6,861 nucleotides of DNA from NCBI GenBank assembly GCA_002392265.1, contig DGGP01000023.1:1-6861 (forward strand), given 5' to 3'. Below, in pieces: positions 1 to 6,319 of this stretch. Positions within the stretch are counted from its first letter, which is position 1. Each line of letters begins with the position of its first letter. The DNA is from Firmicutes bacterium UBA3871. GTDB lineage: Bacteria; Bacillota; Clostridia; Peptostreptococcales; Anaerovoracaceae. The notes beneath the pieces were generated by a model that made no database searches, was not told where the DNA came from, and saw only the letters and a list, made by a program, of their open reading frames with translations. The translations under genes and the position numbers were made by a program.

Positions 1-23
1 AATTTAGGGACGTGCCCCAAATT
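1..23. repeat. Diverged third copy of the palindromic repeat
   Basis: This stretch is a near-palindrome. The arms at 1-9 and 15-23 are complementary except for one position that becomes a G-U pair in a minus-strand transcript, and they enclose a 5-base loop. It keeps the AATTT...CCCCAAATT frame of the two exact copies at 27-56 and 62-91, but the core differs. I read it as a degenerate relative of the same element. It touches the window edge, so further copies may lie beyond it. Confidence 0.5.
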
Positions 24-26
24 GGA

Positions 27-56
27 AAAAAGGCGAATTTGGTGCCTGTCCCCAAA
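27..56. repeat. REP-like direct repeat, copy A (30 bp)
   Basis: These 30 bases are identical to 62-91, with a period of 35 bases. The core is GGTGCCTGTCCCC, read on the minus strand as GGGGACAGGCACC, flanked by AAATT-type arms. In a minus-strand transcript this copy folds only weakly: about 7 pairs including one G-U, around a 9-base loop, followed by six U. Short palindromes with a GGGGAC core are, from memory, common intergenic repeats in bacteria and resemble REP elements moved by IS200-type (RAYT) transposases. That link is inference, and no transposase is present here. Confidence 0.75.
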
Positions 57-61
57 CTTCC

Positions 62-91
62 AAAAAGGCGAATTTGGTGCCTGTCCCCAAA
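62..91. repeat. REP-like direct repeat, copy B (30 bp)
   Basis: This is the second exact copy of the 30-bp unit. Unlike copy A, it continues into a perfectly matching right arm (87-98), so it makes a full 12-bp hairpin and serves as the terminator annotated at 62-98. Copy A may be a duplication of copy B that lost its outer arm. Confidence 0.75.
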
Positions 92-98
92 TTCGCCT
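62..98 (-). terminator. Rho-independent terminator at the end of the operon
   Basis: Read on the minus strand, the arms at 98-87 and 77-66 are perfectly complementary over 12 bp (AGGCGAATTTGG and its complement) around a 9-base loop. A run of five T (66-62) follows, the first of which is the last paired base of the stem. The hairpin begins four bases after the stop codon of the flavin reductase gene (103-105). Position, stem and T run fit an intrinsic terminator for the whole minus-strand gene block. A second, weaker hairpin with a six-T tail (copy A) lies just downstream and could act as a backup. Confidence 0.85.
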
Positions 99-102
99 CA
101 GA

Positions 103-690
103 TTAGCGTTTGGATTTGCGGCGGCGGGTGGATTTCTTCATTACGGAGAAGCCGAAGCCTCCGACGCTGCGGCGGCGAAGCGGAATGTACTCGCCGTGGC
201 AGTAAGCCACCAGCCCCGCTGCATCCAGAGCTATGCGCCCCTTGGAATCCACAATTTTCTCGTCCGCATGCATGCCCACTATTTCTGCCACAAACATTGT
301 ATGCGTGCCGTAGTCGTGAGTCTCCACCACCTTGCACTCGAGGTTTAGCGGCGATTCTGCAATCATGGGGCACTTCACCTTTTCCGCCTTTTCGGGTGTA
401 AGCTTCATTTCCTTCCATTTGTCGACCTTTGCGCCGCTTTTGACGCCGCACCAGTCGCACGCGCGCGTAAGCTCCTCACTTACGAGGTTTATCACAAACT
501 CGCCCGATTTCTTTATTATGTCATAGGAATGCCTCTCGGGGCGCACCGATATGTAAGTCATCGGCGGCTCGGAGTTCACGATTCCCGTCCACGCTATTGT
601 AATTATATTTTTCTCTTTCCCCTCTCCGCAGGATACCATCACCACAGGAAGCGGCGATTCCACACAGCCGGGGCCAAACGATTTTTTCAT
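103..690 (-). CDS. Flavin reductase-family protein (FMN-binding split barrel)
   Basis: This 195-residue protein resembles the flavin reductase/flavoredoxin-like family, which binds FMN and passes electrons from a reduced donor. The true substrate cannot be told from sequence. Visible family features are the N-terminal PLPVVMVSCG strand, the ITIAWTGIVNSEPPM segment (about residues 31-44), SVRPERHSYDIIKKSGEFVINL (48-69), DWCGVKSG (79-86), ESPLNLECKV (112-121) and the HGEY motif (165-168). Cys78 and Cys81 form a CxxC. The C-terminus is a basic tail rich in Arg and Lys (about 186-195). The start overlaps the rluD stop codon as ATGA, with a GAGGAAG ribosome binding site just upstream, so translation is probably coupled to rluD. 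It is the last gene before the terminator. The family call is firm, the physiological role unknown. Confidence 0.85.
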   Translation of the reverse strand: MKKSFGPGCVESPLPVVMVSCGEGKEKNIITIAWTGIVNSEPPMTYISVRPERHSYDIIKKSGEFVINLVSEELTRACDWCGVKSGAKVDKWKEMKLTPEKAEKVKCPMIAESPLNLECKVVETHDYGTHTMFVAEIVGMHADEKIVDSKGRIALDAAGLVAYCHGEYIPLRRRSVGGFGFSVMKKSTRRRKSKR

Positions 691-1613
691 AGCTTCCTCA
701 CTTTCTCAAGCACTTTTGTAAACTCTTCGGGCAGCACGCTGTCAAACTCCATGTACTCTCCTGTGCGCGGATGCACAAAGCCCAGCACCTTTGCGTGAAG
801 CATCTGACCGTCGGCGCCCAGATTGTTCTTTGGCGGGCCGTACACAAAATCGCCCAGCAGCGGATGCTTGATGTAAGCCATGTGCACGCGAATCTGATGA
901 GTCCGGCCGGTTTCAAGCTGTGCCTCAATATACGAAAATCTGCCGAGGCGTTCAAGCACTTTATAGTGCGTAACCGCCCTTCTGCCGCCTTGAACCACTG
1001 CCATCCGAAGTCTGTTTTTCGGATCCCGTCCTATAGGCGCATCGACGGTTCCGGAATCATCCGCAAAGCTGTTGTAGACTATTGCACGGTATCTTCTGGT
1101 GATGCTGTGTTCTTCGAGCTGAGCAGCAAGCGATGCATGCGCTGCATCGTTTTTTGCTATAACCAGAAGTCCCGATGTGTCTTTATCTATGCGATGCACT
1201 ATGCCGGGACGTATCACACCGTTTATGGTGGAAAGTCTCCCTGCACAGTGGTGCATAATTGCATTCACAAGCGTCCCGTCCGGATTTCCGGGTGCCGGGT
1301 GGACCACCATGCCTCGCGGCTTGTTCACCACGAGCACATCCTCGTCTTCGTAAACTATATCAAGTGGAATGTCCTGCGGCAGCACCTCGAGATTTTCAGG
1401 CTCCGGAATTGTAATGCTGATGCACTGGCCTGCTTTAACCTTTTCCTTTTTACTCCTGACCGTGCTGCCGTCAATAGCTACATTTCCTTCATCAATCAGC
1501 TTTTGAATGAAGCTGCGCGAAATGTCGGCAATGCAAAAAGAGAGAACTACATCAAGTCTAGTTCCCTGCTTTTCTTCATCAATAGTAATCTGATAAGTAT
1601 TTGACTCTGCCAT
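687..1613 (-). CDS. rluD: RluA/RluD-family 23S rRNA pseudouridine synthase
   Basis: This 308-residue enzyme isomerises uridine to pseudouridine in RNA, most likely in 23S rRNA as for RluD/YlyB. An S4 RNA-binding domain covers about residues 18-65 (TRLDVVLSF through VKAGQ). The catalytic domain carries HRIDKDTSGL (140-149), in which Asp143 is the expected catalytic residue, and the conserved GRTHQIRVHM (236-245). I chose the ATG at 1613. It follows the lspA stop by one base, gives the usual family length, and the 16 codons upstream are lysine-rich sequence that overlaps the lspA tail. A weak AAAGAG lies upstream, so coupling to lspA is likely. The lspA-rluD pair is common in Firmicutes. The exact target site (1911/1915/1917 or other) is not proven. 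Confidence 0.93.
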   Translation of the reverse strand: MAESNTYQITIDEEKQGTRLDVVLSFCIADISRSFIQKLIDEGNVAIDGSTVRSKKEKVKAGQCISITIPEPENLEVLPQDIPLDIVYEDEDVLVVNKPRGMVVHPAPGNPDGTLVNAIMHHCAGRLSTINGVIRPGIVHRIDKDTSGLLVIAKNDAAHASLAAQLEEHSITRRYRAIVYNSFADDSGTVDAPIGRDPKNRLRMAVVQGGRRAVTHYKVLERLGRFSYIEAQLETGRTHQIRVHMAYIKHPLLGDFVYGPPKNNLGADGQMLHAKVLGFVHPRTGEYMEFDSVLPEEFTKVLEKVRKL

Positions 1614-1614
1614 G

Positions 1615-2067
1615 CTACTCTTTTTTCTTTTTTTTAGGTTCAATAAATAACATATAAACAACCAGCATTGCGCAGCCCAGGCATATTACTATGTCAGCTA
1701 TGTTGAATACCGGCCAAAAGCCGAAGTCAAACATGTCCACCACAAAGCCGCGAAGCACACGATCTATCAGGTTTCCGACCCCGCCTGCTATTATAAAAGC
1801 AAGTGAAACCAGGAGAAATCTGTCATAGGATTTTCCCTTTACGGCAAGGTAACCCAAAAGAGCTGCGAGCACAATCCCCGTTACAAAGCTCAGGAGACCC
1901 GGATGTCCTTCCATAAACGAAAAGGCCGCTCCGGTATTTTGAACATATGTTATTCGGAAAAAATCACCCCATACCTGAACAGATTGCCCTACCTCCATGG
2001 ACGAATCCACAAAAGCTTTGACAATCTGATCGAGTACTATGATTATTACTATACAAATATACTGCAT
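1615..2067 (-). CDS. lspA: Lipoprotein signal peptidase (signal peptidase II)
   Basis: This 150-residue aspartic protease of the cytoplasmic membrane cuts the signal peptide from diacylated prolipoproteins. Four hydrophobic segments can be seen, at about residues 3-20, 57-76, 84-100 and 121-142. The family motifs are all present: DQIVKAFV (13-20), NTGAAFS (44-50), AGGVGNLIDRVLRGFVVD (94-111) and FNIAD (121-125). By family knowledge Asp111 and Asp125 are the catalytic pair. The C-terminus ends in a stop-transfer-like Lys run (145-149). The start lies two bases after the divIVA stop codon, with an AGG overlapping that stop, so expression is probably coupled. In many Firmicutes ileS lies between divIVA and lspA; here it is absent. 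Confidence 0.96.
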   Translation of the reverse strand: MQYICIVIIIVLDQIVKAFVDSSMEVGQSVQVWGDFFRITYVQNTGAAFSFMEGHPGLLSFVTGIVLAALLGYLAVKGKSYDRFLLVSLAFIIAGGVGNLIDRVLRGFVVDMFDFGFWPVFNIADIVICLGCAMLVVYMLFIEPKKKKKE

Positions 2068-2069
2068 TG

Positions 2070-2720
2070 CTACCTAGCGTCCTCTTCCGTCTTTCGTATA
2101 GGCTTGAAGTTCACCATGGTCTTTGCCATATCGTCAGCAGGCTTTTCATCCTTTATAGGCTCCATGATGCGGGTCTTGAAATCATCAGTCGGAGTTGTTT
2201 TGAAAACCTGAGCGTTTTTGCCTGTCTCGGGACTTGCAATGTCCTTTAAATCATCCATGCCGTACTGGGTATAAATCTCTGATGACATGGTCTCGAATCT
2301 TTCAAGCTCTGATTCGAGCAGGCTCTTGTAACGAGTGCGGAACTCAGCAAAGCGTCTCTTTAAGTTTGCATTTTCTTCGGTCAGACGCTCTACATTTTCG
2401 CGCGCCTCTCTCTGAATCAGCTCCGCATCGAGTTCTGCGTTCTTTAGCAGGATTTCAGCTCTCTTTTCAGCGCTCGCCGAAATATCTCCCATCAGTCTCT
2501 TTGCTGCCTCGAGAGTTTCCAGGACAGTGTTTTCACTGCCGCGATATTTGTCAAGGTCAATGTTCTGAGCGGCAACCTGCTCTTTGAGCGCAGCATTTTC
2601 CGCAATCAGTTTTTCGTAGTCGACGGTGAGGAGATCGAGGAATTCGTCGACCTCATCCTCCTTATAACCACGTACTCCCTTTGAAAACTCTTTGTTTTGT
2701 ATATCAAGTGGTGTAATCAT
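2070..2720 (-). CDS. divIVA: DivIVA-family cell division/polarity protein
   Basis: This 216-residue protein is a coiled-coil scaffold that in Gram-positives binds curved membrane at the septum or poles and recruits partners. The N-terminal domain (1-35) has the family signature PLDIQNKEFSKGVRGYKEDEVDEFLD. Residues about 30-150 are heptad-rich coiled coil, and 155-216 is a charged, less ordered tail. The position matching the membrane-inserting Phe17 of B. subtilis DivIVA is Val16 here, while the next Arg (Arg17) is kept. A perfect GGAGG sits at 2727-2731, overlapping the sepF stop region, and only three bases separate the two genes. Whether it controls Min, spore segregation or wall growth here cannot be told. 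Confidence 0.94.
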   Translation of the reverse strand: MITPLDIQNKEFSKGVRGYKEDEVDEFLDLLTVDYEKLIAENAALKEQVAAQNIDLDKYRGSENTVLETLEAAKRLMGDISASAEKRAEILLKNAELDAELIQREARENVERLTEENANLKRRFAEFRTRYKSLLESELERFETMSSEIYTQYGMDDLKDIASPETGKNAQVFKTTPTDDFKTRIMEPIKDEKPADDMAKTMVNFKPIRKTEEDAR

Positions 2721-2723
2721 TGC

Positions 2724-2731
2724 TTACCTCC
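2724..2731 (-). promoter_or_regulatory. divIVA ribosome binding site overlapping the sepF stop codon
   Basis: The minus-strand sequence GGAGGTAA contains both the GGAGG core (2731-2727) and the sepF TAA stop (2726-2724), six bases before the divIVA ATG. Ribosomes ending sepF would sit on the divIVA start site, which favours coupled production of the two division proteins. Confidence 0.8.
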
Positions 2732-3242
2732 AGATGTTCTTGCCGCCCGAAAAATCAATTCCCTTGTGCTCAACATTCGCTGCTATGTCAACACTTTCAG
2801 GTGCAAATACGAAAATGTAGTCCGCAATCTTTTGCACATTGCCGTTGAGCGCATATGTCGCCCCGCTAAGGAAGTCAAATATCTTTCTCGCTACACCCGG
2901 ATCGAGGTTCACAAGATTGATGATGACAGGCTTTCTAGCCTTTAAGTTGTCCACGAGCTTCGGTGCTTCGTCAAAACTGGACGGCTCGATGACCACCAGC
3001 TTCATAGCAGTGGTAGCGCTGGAGACTCTGGTCTGGCCCGGCATAGGCGTAACCTTCTGGTCTCTGGAAGGCGCTGCTGCAGGCTTGCTCGGTGCCGACT
3101 GCTTTGCATAGGACGACTTTGGCTCGATTGTCTTTCTTTCGAGCTTTGCAGATGCTGCCTCTATTTCTTCTTCGGTAATATCGTCATCGTCTTCAATTTC
3201 TTCAAGTCCGATAAGATCCTTTACTTTGTCAAATAAGCCCAT
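2724..3242 (-). CDS. sepF: Cell division protein SepF
   Basis: SepF is a membrane-binding partner of FtsZ that bundles and tethers the Z-ring. This one has 172 residues. The N-terminal MGLFDKVKDLIGL (1-13) is the expected amphipathic membrane-anchoring helix. Residues 16-78 are an acidic then Pro/Ala/Ser/Lys-rich linker. The globular SepF domain spans about 79-152 and includes MKLVVIEP, VIINLVNLDPGVARKIFDFL and the conserved LSGATYALNGNVQKI turn containing Gly127, the region used for dimer and FtsZ contacts in B. subtilis. A strong GGAGG (3248-3252) precedes the ATG, and yggS ends 11 bases upstream. In B. subtilis ylmG and ylmH lie between sepF and divIVA; here sepF is followed directly by divIVA. 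Confidence 0.96.
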   Translation of the reverse strand: MGLFDKVKDLIGLEEIEDDDDITEEEIEAASAKLERKTIEPKSSYAKQSAPSKPAAAPSRDQKVTPMPGQTRVSSATTAMKLVVIEPSSFDEAPKLVDNLKARKPVIINLVNLDPGVARKIFDFLSGATYALNGNVQKIADYIFVFAPESVDIAANVEHKGIDFSGGKNIWR

Positions 3243-3253
3243 GTTTTCCTCCG

Positions 3254-3958
3254 TTATGCTTTCTTGCTGTAATCTCTTGCTCCAAATATTGCCGTACCGA
3301 CTCTGATGAAGTTGCTGCCCTCGGCAATTGCAACCTCGAAGTCGCCGGACATGCCCATCGAAAGGTATTTGAAGTCAAGGCGTTCATGATCTATTTTTGC
3401 AAACTCATCAAACTGTCCTCGCACCTCTCTGAAGTAAACTGCCGCATCCTGCGGATTTTCTTCAAAAGGTGCTATGCACATGAGTCCTCTGATTCGAATA
3501 TTAGGACAGTTTTCAAGTATCCCGCGAATCATGTCCTCGGTCTCGGCTGTCGTAATTCCGAATTTGCTTTCCTCCATTGCGGAATTAACCTGAATCAGTA
3601 TGTCCATCGTGACATTGTGAGCTGCCGCTCTCTTTTGGATTTCCTCGGCAAGCTTCATCGAATCCACCGAATGAATCATAGTCACCTTGTCTATGATGTA
3701 CTTTACCTTGTTCGTCTGAAGATGCCCTATCAAATGCCATCTGACAGGATTAACCTTGTCATATTTATCGACAATCTCCTGAACCTTGTTCTCCCCGATA
3801 TCAGTGATACCGGCTGCGATGGCCTCATTGATTTCCTCAGGTGTTCTGGTCTTTGTCACCGCGCAGAGAGTGATTTCCTCTCCGTCGCTTCTGCCTGCGG
3901 CCTTTGCTGCCGAAAGCTTTCTCGCATTGATTTCATCAATATTGCTCTTTATAGACAT
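3254..3958 (-). CDS. yggS: YggS/YlmE-family pyridoxal phosphate homeostasis protein
   Basis: This 234-residue PLP-binding protein (YggS, YlmE or PLPHP/COG0325 family) has the alanine racemase N-terminal barrel fold and no proven enzyme activity. It buffers pyridoxal phosphate and influences amino-acid and keto-acid balance. Lys36 in CAVTKT is the expected Schiff-base lysine. Other family motifs are IGENKVQE (54-61), WHLIGHLQTNK (74-84), HSVDS, IQVNSAMEESKFG (122-134), GMSGDFEVAIAEGSNFIRVG and TAIFGAR. I chose the ATG at 3958 because it has an AGAGG site five bases upstream and matches the family start. The in-frame ATG at 4003 would overlap the adaptor gene by 29 bases and adds 15 atypical residues. 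Its place just before sepF is conserved in Firmicutes, although the link to division is not understood. Confidence 0.95.
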   Translation of the reverse strand: MSIKSNIDEINARKLSAAKAAGRSDGEEITLCAVTKTRTPEEINEAIAAGITDIGENKVQEIVDKYDKVNPVRWHLIGHLQTNKVKYIIDKVTMIHSVDSMKLAEEIQKRAAAHNVTMDILIQVNSAMEESKFGITTAETEDMIRGILENCPNIRIRGLMCIAPFEENPQDAAVYFREVRGQFDEFAKIDHERLDFKYLSMGMSGDFEVAIAEGSNFIRVGTAIFGARDYSKKA

Positions 3959-3963
3959 ATTTG

Positions 3964-3968
3964 CCTCT
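3964..3968 (-). promoter_or_regulatory. yggS ribosome binding site (decides start)
   Basis: AGAGG on the minus strand lies five bases before the ATG at 3958. The alternative starts at 4003 and 4000 lie inside the preceding gene and show no comparable site. Confidence 0.65.
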
Positions 3969-3974
3969 TTTCTG

Positions 3975-4943
3975 TCAGAGTGGCTTTCGCAGGATTTCAT
4001 CATAGATATCTATGGTCCCCACGGTTTTGCCCTCCGAATCGGTATAAGTACCGGAATATGCCACGGAATTTGTTCCGTCGCTTGTTATTATTTTTATAGG
4101 TGTAAAGTTATATTCACCTTTTTTATCTTTAATATAAACCCCCGTCTGCTCATCAACTGTTGTGATGCATTCGTTTGGGATTATTACGCCCGAATAATCG
4201 GAAGCTATTATGGTTGCATCTGCTGAGCGAACCGTTGAAAAGCCATCATAGTAACGGTTTGTTTCCAAAATCAGCTGCCACTCATCGCCCTCGTCCTCGA
4301 GAGCCGTAACCGTTGCGGGAATCGTGCCGTCAGGAAGCGCTACCTGAACGCGGTTTCCCACCTCGTATTTATATGTATCTCCCGGCAGTATCCATGTCGT
4401 GATATACCATTTTGTGTAGTCGCAAAGCTTGAAAAGCGGCTCCCCGCGGTTTGCCGTTTCCCTGGTCAGATTTACAGGCTCGTCGCTCACCTTTTTCATA
4501 TCGCCAAAGCTGAGCGCCAAAAGATTTTCCGGCGCAAACATAGGCTCATACCCGTCGGCGAAAAAGCTGATGCTGCCGTTTGCCGGCATTGCATAGTCAA
4601 GTGATGATACAGCTGCACCTGAAAGGCTCTTTGTAACAGCGGAGATATCCTTGCTCGGCTCTGCAGCTGTGCCCTGGGAAACAGAAAGAACCTTTGCACC
4701 CTTTCTGATCTGTGTGTCCTGACTGACATAGTAGTTCAAGCTGCCGCTCTGCCCTGCGGCGTAAACCGTCTCGTAGCGGCTGAAATAAACCGTTACTTCG
4801 TCGGTAGTCTGCAGCGATCCGTACTCTACAATCACAGTCGGCGTGAGTGCGCCCGTAACCTTTGGAACTGCGTAAATCGCAATGCTCAGCCCCGCAAGAA
4901 TCAGTATGTATAAAATTATGATAGCTTTTTTATTCTTTTTCAT
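3975..4943 (-). CDS. HlyD-like membrane-anchored adaptor protein
   Basis: This 322-residue protein has a short basic N-terminus, one membrane segment (about 7-27) and an extracellular remainder. A lipoyl/barrel-like stretch (about 55-90: YETVYAAGQSG to IRKGAKVLSV) and a later AMPANGSISFFADGYEPMF segment (118-136) resemble HlyD/RND membrane-fusion adaptors. A beta-rich region (about 175-320) follows. The long coiled-coil hairpin of true HlyD is missing; only about 30 residues link the two lipoyl-like halves. No ABC transporter or exporter is adjacent. Genes of this type occur, from memory, just upstream of yggS-sepF in other Clostridia, which suggests an envelope or division-related job rather than classic export, but that is inference. 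The start overlaps the trmD end by 14 bases with only a weak GAGCGG upstream. Translation is thus probably coupled. Confidence 0.7.
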   Translation of the reverse strand: MKKNKKAIIILYILILAGLSIAIYAVPKVTGALTPTVIVEYGSLQTTDEVTVYFSRYETVYAAGQSGSLNYYVSQDTQIRKGAKVLSVSQGTAAEPSKDISAVTKSLSGAAVSSLDYAMPANGSISFFADGYEPMFAPENLLALSFGDMKKVSDEPVNLTRETANRGEPLFKLCDYTKWYITTWILPGDTYKYEVGNRVQVALPDGTIPATVTALEDEGDEWQLILETNRYYDGFSTVRSADATIIASDYSGVIIPNECITTVDEQTGVYIKDKKGEYNFTPIKIITSDGTNSVAYSGTYTDSEGKTVGTIDIYDEILRKPL

Positions 4944-5736
4944 CTTTTATGCCGCTCGCACACACTTTCATTTTATCACTGTTTAAATATCTTTCCAATA
5001 TTTTTTTATGGTCTTTGTCCGGCACAGCGGTATTTTGGACGTACTCTTCAAACAGGTCCGGTCTGCGCTCCTTTGTAAGCGCCAGCGACTGCTCGTATTT
5101 CCAAAGCTCGATAAGCTTGTGGTTTCCGCCTGTCAGCACCTCCGGCACCTCCATGCCTCTAAACTCTCTCGGCTTTGTGTACTGAGGGTATTCAAGCAGC
5201 CCCGAATATATACTCTCCCCCATTGCCGAATCTTCGCCCGAAAGCACTCCCGGCACAAGCCGCGCAACAGAATCGACAAGCACCATTGCCGCCAGCTCTC
5301 CGCCGGTAAGCACATAGTCTCCTATCGAGATTTCCTCCATGCCAAAGTAGTCTATGCAGCGCTGATCGATGCCTTCATAGTGGCCGCAAAGAATGACCAA
5401 GTCCTGCTCGCTCGCCAGTTCTCTGATGCGGCTTTGGTCGAGCACTCTGCCGCGTGGCGACATGTATATAACGTGGCGGCTTGGCTTCTTTTCCGGAGCT
5501 CCGCCGGTCACGCCGATGGCTTCGAGGCAGTCAAAAATCGGCTGTGCCAGCATCAGCATGCCTGCGCCGCCTCCGAATGGGTAGTCATCGGCCTTGTTAT
5601 GCTTGTCCTTTGAGTAGTCTCTGATGTTGGTACGCTTTATGTCTAATATTCCTTTTTCCTGTGCCCTGCCCAGAATGCTGCCGCCGAGTGTGGCTTCAAA
5701 CATCTCCGGGAAAAGCGTCAAAATATCAATTTTCAT
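4930..5736 (-). CDS. trmD: tRNA (guanine-N1)-methyltransferase TrmD
   Basis: TrmD transfers a methyl group from SAM to N1 of G37 beside the anticodon, which prevents +1 frameshifting. It is a dimeric SPOUT-fold enzyme. The signatures are PFGGGAGMLM (53-62), VIYMSPRGRVLDQ (89-101), LCGHYEGIDQR (116-126), SIGDYVLTGGELAAM (137-151) and LLEYPQYTKP (180-189). Arg159 matches E. coli Arg154. The position matching the general base Asp169 of E. coli is Glu174 here, by ungapped alignment between PGVL and GLL. At 268 residues it is about 20-25 longer than B. subtilis TrmD, through a longer loop near 76-86 and a C-terminal tail (about 252-268). The usual downstream neighbour rplS is replaced by the adaptor gene, which it overlaps by 14 bases. 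The rimM stop lies 16 bases upstream. Confidence 0.97.
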   Translation of the reverse strand: MKIDILTLFPEMFEATLGGSILGRAQEKGILDIKRTNIRDYSKDKHNKADDYPFGGGAGMLMLAQPIFDCLEAIGVTGGAPEKKPSRHVIYMSPRGRVLDQSRIRELASEQDLVILCGHYEGIDQRCIDYFGMEEISIGDYVLTGGELAAMVLVDSVARLVPGVLSGEDSAMGESIYSGLLEYPQYTKPREFRGMEVPEVLTGGNHKLIELWKYEQSLALTKERRPDLFEEYVQNTAVPDKDHKKILERYLNSDKMKVCASGIKDEKE

Positions 5737-5752
5737 TGTTTTCGCCTTTTTA

Positions 5753-6283
5753 TTAATCGAAAAGGCCTTCGATTACGTGAATTGTTACGGTTTTCTCCGC
5801 GATGTTTACATCCTTTACAAATGTCCCGACCGCAGGCACGTAGCCTTTTTTGCCGGATGCGAGATCGATTTCATACACATCCTGTGCGCTGTTTTGGATT
5901 ACATCGGAAATCGTGCCGATTTCGCTGCCGTCCTCATCATTTATCACTTTTGAACCGATGAGGTCGCGGATGTAATATGTGTCCTCAGGGAGCTTCGGAA
6001 GCTCGGATTCGAGCACATAAAGAGACTGTCCTTTGAGAGCCTCTGCCGCGTTTCGGTCGTTAACTCCCGATAGCTTTAATACCACCAGACCCGACTGGTA
6101 ACGGGCGCCGGTGATTTTGTGGCGTGTGTCGCCGACCAGCACTTCCTTTAGCCGGTCATATCGGTCCGGATCGGAATAGTTATAAACCTTTACCTCGCCC
6201 TTTAATCCGACTGCGTTTGTGATTTTACCTATTTCAATTTTTGTGTCCTTGTTTGTGTCGTTTTCTTTCTTTAAGAATCCCAT
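5753..6283 (-). CDS. rimM: Ribosome maturation factor RimM
   Basis: RimM helps assemble the head of the 30S subunit by binding uS19 and 16S rRNA. This protein has 176 residues, normal for the family. The N-terminal domain carries IGKITNAVGLKGEVKVY (18-34). The PRC-barrel domain follows from about residue 102 (TYYIRDLIGSKVINDEDG, then IGTISDVIQNSAQDVYEI) and ends with the typical VPAVGTFVKDVN...IEGLFD. I place the start at 6283. An AAAAGGAAA site lies just before it, whereas the in-frame ATG at 6364 has no ribosome binding site and adds 27 residues unlike the family, read through a hairpin. Its position between khpA and trmD is the standard Firmicutes order. Confidence 0.95.
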   Translation of the reverse strand: MGFLKKENDTNKDTKIEIGKITNAVGLKGEVKVYNYSDPDRYDRLKEVLVGDTRHKITGARYQSGLVVLKLSGVNDRNAAEALKGQSLYVLESELPKLPEDTYYIRDLIGSKVINDEDGSEIGTISDVIQNSAQDVYEIDLASGKKGYVPAVGTFVKDVNIAEKTVTIHVIEGLFD

Positions 6284-6287
6284 TCCG

Positions 6288-6296
6288 TTTCCTTTT
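6288..6296 (-). promoter_or_regulatory. rimM ribosome binding site (decides start)
   Basis: AAAAGGAAA on the minus strand ends four bases before the ATG at 6283, with the GG pair seven bases away. It supports this start over the upstream in-frame ATG codons at 6364 and 6358. Confidence 0.75.
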
Positions 6297-6319
6297 CTTT
6301 TGGCATGTATGTAAGACAA

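Noticed and set aside
27..91. Two 30-bp repeats as a possible CRISPR remnant
   Set aside because: The spacing between the copies is only five bases, the unit is a hairpin with a terminator role, and there are no cas genes.
12..401. Plus-strand open frames running through the repeats into the flavin reductase gene
   Set aside because: No family resemblance and no ribosome binding site; the 5' part is repeat DNA and the rest is antisense to a real gene.
771..1604. A 277-residue open frame on the plus strand
   Set aside because: It lies wholly opposite rluD, has no recognisable domain, and is a composition shadow of the real gene on the minus strand.
1614..1661. A longer RluD start at 1661
   Set aside because: The added 16 residues overlap the end of lspA and are mostly the Lys-rich tail read in another frame; the ATG at 1613 gives the family length.
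3386..4099. A 237-residue open frame on the plus strand
   Set aside because: It is antisense to yggS and the adaptor gene, with no family features; the minus-strand proteins carry clear motifs.
5008..5613. A 201-residue open frame on the plus strand
   Set aside because: It is antisense to trmD, whose conserved motifs explain the sequence.
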